Assembly (NCBI GenBank): GCA_018340375.1
Contig: JAFFJZ010000002.1
Span: 15,890,001-15,954,000, forward strand
Direction: 5' to 3'
Length of the DNA stretch: 64,000 bases
Source of the DNA: Gonatopus flavifemur
Taxonomy: Eukaryota > Arthropoda > Insecta > Hymenoptera > Dryinidae
The notes under the pieces are model-generated. The model was not told the DNA's origin and searched no databases. It saw only the letters and a program-made list of their open reading frames with translations. A program made the translations under genes and the position numbers. Of this stretch, positions 45,322 to 56,945 are shown in pieces. How positions within the stretch are numbered: the first letter of the stretch is position 1; each line of letters begins with the position of its first letter.

Positions 45322-46020
45322 GTTTGAAATTCTGTTTCTTCTTTACCTTTTAATTGGGGCTGCGCGAGAAGTACTTTTTATCGGGTTGGAAGTTTGAATT
45401 TTCCAAGAACTCGATTAATTGGGTATCTCGATTGAGATCGGAATACCTGATCATTTTGAGGATCCTGATGTCAATTAGGTTACTCGCAATGTTTCGAGAA
45501 TTCTCACTCGATCACTCGCTTCTGTGAAGCTAAAACTAGCGGTAAGAATCTAACCATCAACTGATGTAGCTTTGTTCTTGGGAAAATGTTTTTTGGAAGG
45601 GTGATCATCATTTGGCTGCTACACTGAGAGAAATTTAAATAGTTACATCAACTATTTGAGGACAACCATTCACTTCCAGCTTCATTTTACTAATATTTCT
45701 CAGTATTCGAATTAAATTTATTCACAGCGTCAAATCCTTTGTACTGCATCAATCAACATATAAAAATATTCTGAGCAGTATTGAGAATATTCCACACTGT
45801 TAGAAATTTCTGCTTGAAATTTCAATTTCTACTCACGTGATTCAAAAAGTCCTTGAAATTTCAATTACAAATCAAAAATTCAGTAACCAAACTATACTAT
45901 TATGGGTAACATAATATATAGCAAGAACTGGAAATTCAATCATCAAGAATTCGAAATTTAATTTGCCAGTATACTGGAAAGAAAAAAAAATAGAATTCAA
46001 TTTCAAAGAATTTTTGATGT
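45322..46020. other. Intron following the EF-hand exon, first part
   Basis: Begins GTTTGAAATTCTG, a non-consensus but usable donor. Contains a CACTGTTAGAAATTTC-type element at about 45795-45990 related to those at 53185 and 56251. Confidence 0.6.
45795..45990. mobile_element. CACTGTTAGAAATTTC-type element
   Basis: Begins CACTGTTAGAAATTTCTGC. The blocks CACGTGATTCAAAAAG, GGGTAACATAATATA and CAAGAATT(C/G)GAAA match 53185-53390. The right end is not clear. Confidence 0.6.
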
Positions 46021-46231
46021 AGTAGAAGTTTGAATCGTTTATGAAAAACGAAACGATAATTCAAGCTCACAAAATCTAATAAATCATCGTTATTTATCTT
46101 CACAAATTAATACATTGAAATTAAAAACATTGCCTGAAGAATCTGTTGCAAGATTCTAGGTCTATAACTAGGGTTGGGTCTGAATATTTCATTATTCGAT
46201 TATTAATCCCTTTCAATAAACGATTCAACAT
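46021..46231. mobile_element. GAAGTTTGAATCG-family element, copy 3
   Basis: Left end GTAGAAGTTTGAATCGTTTA, right end TTTCAATAAACGATTCAACA, with ATCGTTATTT(A) inside as in copy 4. Confidence 0.75.
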
Positions 46232-48395
46232 AATTTTTAATAGTGTGTGAACATTCTCATACGGAGGAAAAGGTATCTCGAAAAACAGTAGTTAGAAGGT
46301 AGAACAGTTGGCCGCTAAGTTTTGGGTGCTAGTTCAGCTTCATGGTTACTTTATGGAACGGTATTTTGATTTTATTGATGTATTTTCGAATGGTTTGTGT
46401 TATAAACGAAAGATCTATAGTCTCGGCTCTATCATTACCTTGAATGTTCCTTCAATCTTACTTTCACTAGCAATACAATTTTCAATTCAATAATCAAGAT
46501 TCTTGGTCTTGATTCATTTGATCATTCGAGTACTCGACAAAATTTAGGAATTAAACGAAATGAGTTCATTTCAAAGAATGATATTAAAATTGTGGTCATG
46601 TGAAATCTGTAAACAAGGAACTTACGAAACACATTATAAACAAACAAAAATTCATTCATTGACTCAGAAATTTTTACTCAAATTGAAGTGTGTTTTTTTT
46701 TTTGGACACAAAGATATGTTTCATGAAACGTTTTATATTCATACAGTGTTGTGTTGTAGGAAAATATTTTACACTCGTTCATAGAATATTGAGAAGACAT
46801 CAAAAACATTCTATGTATATTCATAAGATCTTCCAAATGTCCTTGAGTTACTAGGAAATGATATGTTACTACTGGAGTTCAAACCGATTATCGAAATGAA
46901 TGACCAATTGGAGATGAACACACATCAAGACCCTGAATTACATAAATGATGAAACTTCAATGTATTCGGATGGAGTCAATAAAATCGCTTTTCTTCAAAA
47001 GATTTTCCAATATCCGGTCCTAAATTCGTTATTTCAATAAGCTTTCTCAACTTGTTTCAACGTTGTTGAAATCGAATGTTACAGATCTCAAACCATACGA
47101 CGCTTTCAATTTCCAATATCTTCTGTGATTAACATGTTCATTTGAAAACATTGATTCTCTAATATTAACTTCCATCAGTGCACCTAACAATAACCATTCC
47201 ATTTAATTAATTTTCAACGATCCTACGATTCAGCTTTCATAGTTGCACGTCTATCTACTTTGCATACATTTTCATCCCACTTTTTGCATAAAATTTCATT
47301 TAACGTATGTTTATATATTATTTATACATCATTTTTTGTAAAGATCATTACACTCATCACGTTTCAACTTCAATGTCCTCATATTAGAAGTTTTGCTAAT
47401 TCTCATCACGTCTGTAAATGAAGAATAATAAGAGGAAAAAAAACACATGTCTGAATTGTCGATTAAGATTATTATCGGTTGAATTGAAAATTGGGCTTCT
47501 TTCGAATCATGAAAAACATTTCACGTTTGTCTTCGATAACGCGAATTATTCGAAATGAATAAAAATCTGAAGGTTCAGGCATAAATCTTCGATACATCAA
47601 CCAATGACTGGAATTTAATTTATTCAAGGTTTCTATTCACTTTTTGTTTTATCGAAGAAGAGGATTTTGAACTAGTAGTACATGGTTTGTTGTAATGAAC
47701 GATTAAAACTTCACAGCCATAAGTTGATAATTTTCATCAAAATTATCAATGACGTTTCAAAAATTACTACATTTCTACTACATTGTACTTTATCATGCAT
47801 AAGGTTGTACGTTCATACTAAACAATGTTTGTTAAATCATTTATTTTCACTCCACTGTCTAACAACAACAGTAGTATTTTTTATTATCTCAACCTTTTAT
47901 TTTTCTTCGTGTATAAAGTGGTTCACAAACAAATATTTTTATGTAGAATTCGATTCTTTAATGATTTATGTGTAAGTTGTATATGAAATTTATACAAAAT
48001 ACTGCCTTCAGAATAATTGTATAGAATGTGTATAGAATTTGTACACAATTTTTGTATATTTTACATATTTTGCATGGAAATTATGTATGAATCATCATCA
48101 TCAATAATATTATTCTTAGGGTTTGGGCTGTAATCTGATTCAATGTAATTTTATATAGAATCATATTGAATCACAATACAGCTCCAGAAACACCCTAGTT
48201 GATTAGTTGCAACAAAATACTTCATGGATTTGAATAAAGTTTCATCAAATCAACCAAATATTCACCCCATCAAACTGTATATTCAATTGATTCAATAACA
48301 TTCTATTCAGATCAACGGGATACTGTATTATAACTATTTTATCAAGTCAATGATAGAAGAATCATTACTATACAATATTATGTCAAGTGCTTTTG
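46232..48395. other. Non-coding stretch
   Basis: AT-rich, probably intron or intergenic. About 47970-48100 has repeated TGTATAGAATTTGTACACAA-like sequence. I searched for the expected continuation of the EF-hand protein (FLLIFRK-type start after an AG) and did not see it. Confidence 0.45.
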
Positions 48396-48399
48396 AAAC

Positions 48400-48790
48400 T
48401 TTGAATGCGTTTTTCTCCAAACTGTGTTTTCAAAGTCGGTGACCAAGATCTCGAAAGCGGCTGGACCGATCAGTCCCAAATTTCAACACAAGCTTGTTGA
48501 CTATATTTCTTAGTAATTAATCGAAGGTTTCTTCTCATCGATGAATATTTTTTTTCATGAACAATTTAAGGCCAAAACTTTGGTGAAAAATCGATTTTTT
48601 GTTTTTAGAAGCCACCATTTTGTCAAAAAATTTTATTTTGCTTATTCCTCCGATAGATTACTAGATTATACATTACTTTGACGAAATCCGTTTCATTTTT
48701 TCATTTTAAAAGATTCAGTCCCGAGATATCGCGGTCACCGCAAAGCGCTTTTCTTTAGAGGAGTTTCTGGAGATCAGCTATAACAGCTCT
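48400..48790. repeat. GAGATATCGCGGTCACCG-containing block
   Basis: Has AAGATCTCGAAAGCGGCTGG, then CCGATCAGTCCCAAATTTCA, and CCCGAGATATCGCGGTCACC. The style resembles the middle of 24590-25300, where GAGATATCG and GAAAAACGCTTTCGAA occur. Probably a dispersed non-coding element; ends not resolved. Confidence 0.4.
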
Positions 48791-49260
48791 CACAATTATT
48801 ATTTTTATAAATAAGAAATGTTGAAATACAATTAAAAGTTATCTTAATATGTGTACAAATTTTTACATTGATCAAATGAACTGTCTTTTTAGGAAAAATT
48901 CTTGAAAAATCGCTTTTTTTTGCGCCTCTCAACTGTATATAACCCCTCAAATATTTCTTGTTCCTGAATTAGGCATGCTCGATATTCACAATACCCATAT
49001 TTTTTATATGAAATATTGATCAAGTTTCAATCGAAATTTTAAAAAAGTTTATAAAAACTGGATACATATTTTATACAAAAATATCGATATTGTAAATATC
49101 GAGTATCCTTATTCCGAAATTTTTTTCTTCTACACAATATACGAAAATTGCTCCGTTTTATGTCATACAATTTTGAAAATTTCGATTGGGGAAAGCTTCA
49201 AAATTATATATAAATTTATATATAAATTATATATGATTTTGGAAATTTATCCACTCAGTA

Positions 49261-49608
49261 CACTGAGAAAAATGTGTTTCGTAGAACTAGCAATCACAGA
49301 ATTGTTGGCATTTTATTGTGGGAAATACAATAATTTTTGTTCTTATAGCAATACATGTTGTCTTTTTAACAATAGAATTGTCAATTCAGCGATGTTAACG
49401 GTCATATTTTTACGATTTTTATTGTAGGTTGACATATGACAATGCTGAATTGTCACATATCAACCAGCAATAAAATTGCTGAATTGACAATTTTATTGTT
49501 AATAAGACGACTATATATTGCTACAAGAACAAGAATTATTGTATATTCAACAATAAAATGTCAGCAATGCTCTTATTGCTAGTTCTACGAAACACATTTT
49601 TCTTAGTG
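49261..49608. mobile_element. TA-flanked fold-back element, long arms
   Basis: A 348-bp element from CACTGAGAAAAATGTGTTTC to GAAACACATTTTTCTTAGTG with TA on both sides (49259-49260, 49609-49610). Arms include CGTAGAACTAGCAATCA, TTTTATTGTGG and TGTCAATTCAGC with their reverse complements; the tip is near TTGACATATGACAATGCTGA. The frame at 49173-49427 is one arm. Confidence 0.9.
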
Positions 49609-49610
49609 TA

Positions 49611-50380
49611 TACGCAGTCATATTTTTTCTACCCTTTTTTCAGAATATATCGTTATATATTACATCATATCATAATATATCAAATATCATTCCATACTGC
49701 ATAACACAACACGATACATAATTCTCTTCATAATTGTAATCTAAATGAATTTTATACTTCATAATATAGTGTGACATATGATATGATGTTATATGACGTT
49801 AAAGTGTATCGCAATATGATATATATCACAAATCAAGTATATAATCAAAACAGAGACATATGATTTTTAGTATGTTTTTATGAGATAAATTTGATATATC
49901 AACAAATTTGCCTCTGTTATTGTTACATAGAAAATAGAACTTTTATATAAACTTCGTGGCAATCGTTGTCACGCTAGCAAAACTTCTCCTGCAAAGGAAT
50001 TCACAAGAAAGCAGCATTGTTCTTGAAATCTCACTTATACTCATCTGAACTGTGTTGTTATGGTAATAATCGACACCTAACATCGAATAGGATAAAGCCA
50101 TAAATTGACGGTTTATTTATTGACGAATGTGAGAATTATTCATCAAGATTGATCATTTTTGAAATACGCGTATTCTGTTCTGGGTGATTCCTATTCGCGT
50201 CAGTACTGCAGCTTATCGATTAATTGATAAAGCAACAGTGAGTAATTTCACTCTTTACCCGGCGGAAAGATAAACAATGTAATTGCAACTGAATTTTTTC
50301 AGAATGTCGACTATTCTTTTCCTTTGTATGATAAAAAATATATTATGTTCATCATTTTTATTTTATTTTATTTTTTGATC
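49611..50380. other. Non-coding AT-rich stretch
   Basis: About 49630-49820 is dense in ATATCATAATATATC-like low-complexity sequence. No genes. Confidence 0.5.
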
Positions 50381-50384
50381 CCTA

Positions 50385-50620
50385 CAACAACGGTAGAACC
50401 CGAGTCAAATCTTTTCTTACAAATTATTAAAAAATACAGCAATAAAATCAAAATATCGCTCTATGCAGACGATCTTTATTCATTAAAAAAGGTTTGTATA
50501 GAGCGAGATTTTGATCTTATTGCCTCATTTTCGAATAATTTGTCAGAATCATTTGTTCGTTTTGGTCGTGTTCTTTCCTAACCAATGGTTTTGGTTGCAT
50601 CTTCAGGGATCGCTGGTATC
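50385..50620. repeat. Fold-back element
   Basis: ACAAATTATTAAAAAATACA, then GCAATAAAATCAAAATATCG and CTCTAT on the left pair with ATAGAGCGAGATTTTGATCT, TATTGC and CGAATAATTTGTCAG on the right. Outer parts (GATCCCTAC and CAGGGATC) also pair. The frame at 50324-50581 runs through both arms. Confidence 0.75.
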
Positions 50621-51289
50621 ACCTTGATGTAAAATTTGTAGATAAAGTCAATTTATTCTTATGAATTAAAACATTGCTCAATGTGAATACTTGAGATAGC
50701 AACAGACCTGTGTCTTCAACTTTTCAACGATTAGAAAATGAAAGTAGTGACGTTAACTAATGAATATATGATATTTCTTTAGTGCATCGAAAAAAAAGAT
50801 GCAAAAAATTCATTAAATTTGGGAATGAGGATCAAGGTTCAGTAAATTTGTTGAGGAATATTGAATTCTCTTCATAGAAGTATTCCAATGCAGGACTTTC
50901 GGATATGGCATCTAAAAGATCAAATATGCATTCAATATCTAATATGAAATTTGATTTACTTCGATTGTTCATCAGCACACTCGATACATTTTCAAATTTG
51001 CTAGTTCTTGTAGAGTTCCCGCCCTTGTTTTATAGTTATAAAATATTATAATTTCATACTGAGAAAAATTTCTTATTAAAACCACGAAAAATCCTTGTGA
51101 AAAGACGAGCAATCAGTTTCAACGAACCTCTAAAGAGGAAATGCATAAGCTTCGGATTAGGGATGCACGATATTTTACGATATCGATATTCTTTATAGAA
51201 ACTTTGTCGAATTCACATTGAATTCTATAAAATATTGATGAATACAATGTCCAAATTGTGTATAAAATATTATGAATCTAATGTTACTA

Positions 51290-51454
51290 CTGAAGCTTGA
51301 ATCGTTTATAGAAACGAAACGGAAATTTTAACCCACAAAATTTAATGAATGATCGTTATTTAACTCTTGGGAACCCAAAAAACATCGCCTAAAAAAAGTA
51401 CAGCAAAATTTGTGATCTTTAATAATTCGTTTCAATAAACGATTCGAACATCAG
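51290..51454. mobile_element. GAAGTTTGAATCG-family element, copy 4
   Basis: Left end CTGAAGCTTGAATCGTTTAT, right end GTTTCAATAAACGATTCGAA. Contains CACAAAATTTAATGAATGAT and CATCGCCT, matching copy 3 (CACAAAATCTAATAAATCAT, CATTGCCT). Confidence 0.75.
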
Positions 51455-51780
51455 TCACATATGAATCTGAAGTTAGCAGACGTAAACTAGCAGACCAGAT
51501 TTATAAACTGAGGTAATGTAAGTTTAAAGTTTTTCAAAATATATATTTTCAAAGATCAGCTGGAGTGCAATTCTGTTAGCTCAAATGTGCTGGTTTCAGC
51601 TTCGTTAAAATATTGATATCGTGAAATATTGTGCATCACTATTTCGGGTATCCCCAATTCTGTCTGAGAAAAGTCTATCATATCCAGATATGTCTGAAAA
51701 TTGACTAGAAAATCTTCACGACATTCATTTCCGTTCATTTATTCAGAAGTTGAGACAAAGTCGAATTTGATGTCTACTGA
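51455..51780. other. Non-coding stretch
   Basis: AT-rich; the minus frame at 51556-51738 has no family resemblance. Confidence 0.4.
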
Positions 51781-51978
51781 ACCGGGAGAAAAATACAGTT
51801 GAAATTACTGTGGTAGATCATTATTGGAATTGACAAGAAAAATTATGGTATTTTCATCTGATTCTAGAAAATTCCACAGTAATTGATATTGACGTCCAGT
51901 ACAATATTCACTAAATGAGAAATTTTCCTGAAAATCCATGAATTTCTGAATTTTATTACAAGAATTTTTACTGTGTGA
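51781..51978. mobile_element. GGGAGAAAAATACAGTTGAAAT element
   Basis: Begins CCGGGAGAAAAATACAGTTG and ends ATTTTTACTGTG. AATTACTGTGGTAGATCA and GAAAATTCCACAGTAATT form an inverted pair inside. Ends only partly matched. Confidence 0.5.
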
Positions 51979-53180
51979 AAATCAAAACTCGGTCTGGCGT
52001 TGATATGAAGCACAGTAAAAAATATTGTATTTTAACATGAACAAGTAATGGATTATTCTCTCCGTGTGTTTGTGCAAAATGCGTCCGAAGTTTCGCGTCT
52101 GCAGTGGTATCCTGATATATCTGAAATGCATCCACAACCTTCATCCGTTTGAAATTTCGGACATTCACCTAATGTCCACTTATTTTTTATGTCTATCCCA
52201 TCAGAAATCCCAATGATTTTTCATGAATAATTATGAAATAATATTATGTACCATTTTTCAATGAGTACGAGAAGAAATCCTATTTCATAATTGATTATTC
52301 ATGACGAATAATCAAACTTCATGGATCTTTCACTAAATGGATCCACTAAATATCAAATCCAATTTCCTTCTTGTTCCTGATTCCATGTGAGCAGGCTTCT
52401 CAATCATGCACAATCTTTTTCTTAGATCTTTACATTATTCATTCAATCCGCTGATGAATTATTGATTCGAAGTGATCAATTTTAAAACGCCTAATGAAAT
52501 TTCACTCGTCGTTATTCTAATTGGAATATATGTTCTAAAGATCTAGTACATTGTGAAACGGAGAATAGAGAGTAGGGAAATCCGGAGATTTATGAGTCAG
52601 GCTACTACTATATTTTCCTCAACCGATCGTTGAACTTTCTGTAATGCATCGCTTAATCATCGATCGATAATATTATGATTTACGAAAGCTGATTTCATAT
52701 TTCCTGTGCACCAAAGTCTCATTTACATTGTTTCTGACGCATATTTTGACGTCTCTTCCTTTTATTATGCAATGAATTCTTTTTATAATAACTTCGTAAA
52801 ATTCTCAAGTTTTCTTCGCAAACAGTTGGATAATATATTATTTGTCAACAAAGGAGCGAAAATTCATCAAGGATTGGGCAAAATTTTTCATTTATGAAGA
52901 CAAAGAGTGTAGAGTTTCCACAGTACCCACGCAAGATCGTGAATTATATTGTAAATTATGACTAATCGTTGATTACGCATTGCTGTAACCAAAGTTTCGT
53001 CCACTCTCTGAGAGAAAGATAATTAGTTACCGGGAGAGAAGAAATTTGCTGACGCAGCGAATCGAGGTATTATATTACAGAATAGCAAATCTTTTTGCTA
53101 ACCTGGCTAAAAATTCGCTGCCACAGCTAACTGGATTGCTGAGAGAGTGGCAAATTTTTCACTGAACTAGCAGAATTTTC
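51979..53180. other. Non-coding stretch with a decayed GCAAAT-type element
   Basis: About 53025-53170 contains GCTGACGCAGCGAATC, AGCAAATCTTTTTGCTA and AATTCGCTGCCACAGCTAA, the same AGCAA/TTGCT pattern as the elements at 40335 and 62962. No genes. Confidence 0.5.
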
Positions 53181-53184
53181 AGTA

Positions 53185-53390
53185 TCATACACTGACGCAA
53201 TTTCAATTCACGTGATTGAAAAAGTTTACTATTGTTAAGCTATTGTAGGTAATATAATATAGCAAAAATTGAAAATTCAATTGCATGTGATTGAATTCCC
53301 AATCCGATCACCAAGAATTGAAAATTTCATTTACAAGTGTACTTGAAACATGAATGAAAATTCAAGAAATTTTTAACATTGTACGCAGAA
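53185..53390. mobile_element. Diverged relative of the element at 45795-45990
   Basis: Shares TTCAATTCACGTGATTGAAA, then GGTAATATAATATAGCAA and CAAGAATTGAAAA with 45795-45990; ends AAGAAATTTTTAACATTG. Confidence 0.55.
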
Positions 53391-53451
53391 TAGTAAACAA
53401 ATTTTGCTGCTGGATTAAACACTTTTGCTGAAGAAATCGTTGTCGTAGTTA

Positions 53452-53673
53452 CACTGAGAAAAAAAATGTCTTGCAATCAAATAAATAGTTTATTTGTCCT
53501 CTCTCCATAAAATATTTCTTAGAATTGATGAAATATTTTTGGTGGAATTCAATAATAGAATGCTTGCCTCAAATAAATTGGTCTTTGAAATCAATAATTT
53601 ATTAGCCACAAGTAATCGAGTTTTGCATCCAATTGAATATTTAATTTCTACAAATAAATATTTTTTTCCAGTG
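53452..53673. mobile_element. TA-flanked CACTGAGAAAAAAAATG element
   Basis: From CACTGAGAAAAAAAATGTCT to AAATATTTTTTTCCAGTG with TA on both sides (53450-53451, 53674-53675). It interrupts an outer AGCAA/TTGCT-type element: ACACTTTTGCTGAAGAAATC lies left and TTCTTTTTTCTTCGTGTAA right. Confidence 0.75.
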
Positions 53674-53675
53674 TA

Positions 53676-54540
53676 ACAACATTGCTCTTACAACGAATTT
53701 CTTTTTTCTTCGTGTAATTTTATTAAAAGAACCCAACCATATGTTTATAATTACGGTTACGACAAAAATGATTCAGATTATTAAAAAATAATCATGGTGA
53801 TTGAAGAACAAAAACATCGAGTTCTCTTTTTACTATCTTTACCAGCGGTGACTATCAATTTTCTTCGGCGCAGCAATTTTCAACTCAATTTCCAAAAGCT
53901 GATAAACGTTCAGCGAAATTGGATTCAAGAAATTGAGTTGTTATGTTATGCATCTCTTATGAGAGCGAAGACACTCCTTTACCCTCAACAACGAGATATT
54001 TATGCATCTACAGCAAGATCAAAGGTTTCCTTCAACGTGTAACGAAAGATCAAATTCAACTGAATCACGATGATTTATTGTCACGGTATTCAATCCATAA
54101 CGAAATAAAACATTGGTAGTCTATATCGAAGTAAAACAATAACCGACTTTTATTAACAATAAAAGAACCTAAAGCAGTCGGTGTGGTTGCTTCACACGAC
54201 TGACCTTTCCACAACTGGGAAAAAAACAGCACGTTATCGCCGTAGTATCACGCTGCCTCAAGGAGCAAGAATTCTTTTCCTTCACTTTTCCGTTCTCATT
54301 CTCATATTATGTTTGTTTGATACACAAAGAAGGATCAAATATCATTGAATCGCCGGCTAAGATTTTGTTGAGTCCTCAATCGTTGAAATTCATCACACAG
54401 AAACATGGAGGGAAATGTGACTCGCATATTTATGGAAGAATTCGAAACTGTGGGTGCGAGGTACCGTATTGGCCCCTCATTCATTTCAAATCAAAATCTG
54501 TTATCATCTTTTTGTGATATGAACAAATTTCAATGAATAT
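53676..54540. other. Non-coding stretch
   Basis: The frame at 53794-54042 (82 codons, preceded by AATC ATGGTG) is less AT-rich than most but has no domain or relative I recognise. Confidence 0.4.
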
Positions 54541-54545
54541 AATGA

Positions 54546-54790
54546 TGAAATTCTGAAACGATTTTAGTGCGGAATACCTTGATCTGACCCTTAGATTCGG
54601 AGATGTGAGCATTTTTTGATTATTTGAAAAAACCAAATGTCTTGGAAGGACCATATCTTTGACAATTGAATCCAATATCATTCTGTAAGGCAATATTTGG
54701 ATTTTTCAAAAACTCAAAAAATGCTCATATCTCCGGACCTTAAGGATCAGCTCAGCATATTTCGGATCAAAATCCTTTCAGAATTTCATC
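54546..54790. repeat. Fold-back with ATGCTCATATCTC arms
   Basis: GATGAAATTCTGAAACGATT, GGAGATGTGAGCATTTTTTG on the left pair with AAAAATGCTCATATCTCCGG and AATCCTTTCAGAATTTCATC on the right. The ATGCTCATATCTC motif is shared with the otherwise different fold-back at 31435-31905. Confidence 0.75.
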
Positions 54791-54809
54791 AAGACTCACG
54801 CAATATATA

Positions 54810-55081
54810 CACTGTAAAAAATTGCTTCCTAAATTTCATAGAAATGTATGTGAAGCAATTAATATATACATTTTGTATTGAATTTTCAAAACTTCTTTAG
54901 CTTTTCATATGAAATTTTATGATATCTCATACAGAATTATGATTTTTCATGCATTTTTATATGAATTTTCACCCATTTTGCATTAAATTTCATGAATTCA
55001 TGATTGAACTTGATTTCAATTACAAGTTTCAGAATTTTAATATCATCTGATATCGGAAATTTCAGAATATTTTTTACAGTG
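54810..55081 (+). mobile_element. CACTGTAAAAAATTGC element
   Basis: From CACTGTAAAAAATTGCTTCC (after TA) to GAATATTTTTTACAGTG. Inside, CTTTTCATATGAAATTTTAT, GATATCTCATACA and GATTGAACTTGATTTCAATT recur inverted at 56481-56716. The right TA is not preserved. Confidence 0.75.
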
Positions 55082-55289
55082 ATAGCTTGGAGATGGAATT
55101 TCGAAAACAATGGCGGGTTCTTTCTCTTTTACATACAAAATCTATTGAATTTTTATTCATGTTGTCAAAAAATTTGTAGGATTTATACATATTTTCTTGA
55201 TCGGCACGAAATTAGCTCGATGGATTTGCGAGTATTTTTGCGGGATGATGAAAAATGTTACGAAAATTACAAAATAGTTTTAGAATATG

Positions 55290-55484
55290 TTGCTAAAGTC
55301 CGAAACGTTTATTGAAACGAATTCGTAATTAAATAACGAAATAGCTCAGCTGTCGAAGACTCAAAATCTTGCAGCAACGTTTCTAGTTACAAGTAGTTAA
55401 TTTCAGTAGTTAAATAACGGTAATTCATCAGATTTTTTGGGTTTGAATTTTCATTTTGCTTCTATAAACGATTCCAACTTCATA
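55290..55484. mobile_element. GAAGTTTGAATCG-family element, copy 5
   Basis: Left end TAAAGTCCGAAACGTTTATT then GAAACGAATTCGTAAT; right end TTTGCTTCTATAAACGATTC then CAACTTCA. The AGCTGTCGAAGAC block matches AGCTGTTGAAGAC in copy 2. Confidence 0.7.
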
Positions 55485-55516
55485 AACATTTTAGAATGTG
55501 ATAAAATATTAATCAC

Positions 55517-55762
55517 CACTCGGAGAAAAAGGTATCTTGAAGAATACCATAATTTATGGATTTTTGGCGTTGGTTTAACCCGAGTCAAAATATTTACGTG
55601 AAGATACCTCTAAAAGTTCCATAATGGCTGGGACTTTTATGAAGAAGGTACCATACTTCTTTATAAAAGTTCAAGAAATTCACGTAAATATTTTGTCTCG
55701 GGTCAGATCAACGCCAAAAATCCATAAATTATGTTATTTTTCAAGATATCTGTTTTCTCAGT
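55517..55762. mobile_element. CACTCGGAGAAAAAGG fold-back element
   Basis: Arms GGTATCTTGAAGAATACC, ATAATTTATGGATTTTTGGC and ATATTTACGTGAA on the left pair with TTCACGTAAATATT, GCCAAAAATCCATAAATTAT and CAAGATATCTGTTTTCTCAG on the right. The frame at 55624-55911 begins inside it. Confidence 0.8.
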
Positions 55763-56248
55763 ACATCTATCTCGAAGTTACTGGAATTCAAATTACCACA
55801 ATTTCAACTGATTTTACAATAGCGAATGTGAAATACACTACACTTGATGTGAATCTCACATTCCCCGCTGGAAGATCAACTAAAATTGTGGTAGCTCAAA
55901 TTATTTTGTGAAATCGTCCAAATATTGACTTCGAAAGATGCAAATTTTACAACTCTCTCTTTCTCGGTATATAAACTGAATTATTTGAAGACTTTTCTCC
56001 ATAGGGGTGTCAGCAATAAGCATCAACACTGGGAGAACAGATGAATCACACAGTTCTTTTATTTCCTTTTACTATCGTTTACAGTGAACGTTCATGCCCC
56101 TATGAAGAAAGTTCCTTAGTTCAGTAATACATGTGAATTATTATGAAACTGAAACTGGCAGCTGTGAAGCTAGCAGCCGATTGTCATAATTTTTCACATG
56201 AGACGTTTATTGAAAATTTAAGGATCTGAGACGTTTGTTATGGGATGC
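55763..56248. other. Non-coding stretch
   Basis: CTTCTTTATAAAA-free AT-rich sequence; no gene or clear repeat. Confidence 0.35.
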
Positions 56249-56250
56249 TA

Positions 56251-56443
56251 CACTGTTAGAAATGTCTTTAAATTCAATATAAATGAAATTTCCAATTCCT
56301 GGTGATTGAAATGAGAATTCATTTGCACGTAACTGAAATTTCATTCAGATGTAATTGAAATTTCGATAAATTTTTCAGTTACGTGAATAACTTTTGCTTC
56401 CATTACATTCAATTGGAAGGTCAATCAGAAATTTCTAACAGTG
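56251..56443. mobile_element. TA-flanked CACTGTTAGAAAT element
   Basis: A 193-bp element from CACTGTTAGAAATGTC to AGAAATTTCTAACAGTG with TA on both sides (56249-56250, 56444-56445). Inside: several GAAATTTC and ACGTAACTG/CAGTTACGTG motifs. Confidence 0.85.
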
Positions 56444-56480
56444 TACTTGATCGATTTCTGGTACAAAAGAAGCTTCAACA

Positions 56481-56716
56481 ACGCACTGTAAAAAAAAGTC
56501 TGAAATTTCTCACATCAGATGAATATGAAAATTCTGGAAATTGTAATTGAAATCAAGTTCAATCATGAATTCATGAAGTTTACTACAAAATGTATTGAAA
56601 TTCATATAAAAAGGCATGAAAAATCATAATTTTGTATGAGATATCATAAAATTTCATATGAAAAGTCAGAAAAGTTTGGAAAATTAATATAAAATTTATA
56701 TGAAATTTAGGAAGTG
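56481..56716 (-). mobile_element. Inverted relative of 54810-55081
   Basis: Begins GCACTGTAAAAAAAAGTCTG. AATTGAAATCAAGTTCAATC, GAGATATCATAAAATTTCAT and ATGAAAAGTCAGAAAAGTTT are the complement of blocks in 54810-55081, so the two lie in opposite orientation about 1.4 kb apart. Confidence 0.75.
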
Positions 56717-56945
56717 CGTTTGAACAAAAGTTATAAGAACTGGCTGCTAGTTTAAGCCGCATGAATTATTTATTCTTCAATCAAGTTGTAAATTTGAAGT
56801 GGATTCCACTTATTCAATTTTATTGAGGTAATTTTTCTAATTTTGAAACTGAATTCACTGCTTGTACATGAAAAAATATGAAAATTGGCAAAAAACATGA
56901 TATATAGAATAGAAATAATATTCATAAATTTTATAAATTATCAAC

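Noticed and set aside
50324..50581. Open frame with a hydrophobic start and a C-terminal SFVRFGR, looking like a secreted RFamide neuropeptide precursor; it also contains LYADD, like a reverse-transcriptase motif
   Set aside because: The frame runs through both arms of a fold-back (the GCAATAAAATCAAAAT block and its reverse complement), so both motifs are best explained by repeat sequence. There are no dibasic sites before the RF motif and no other reverse-transcriptase blocks.
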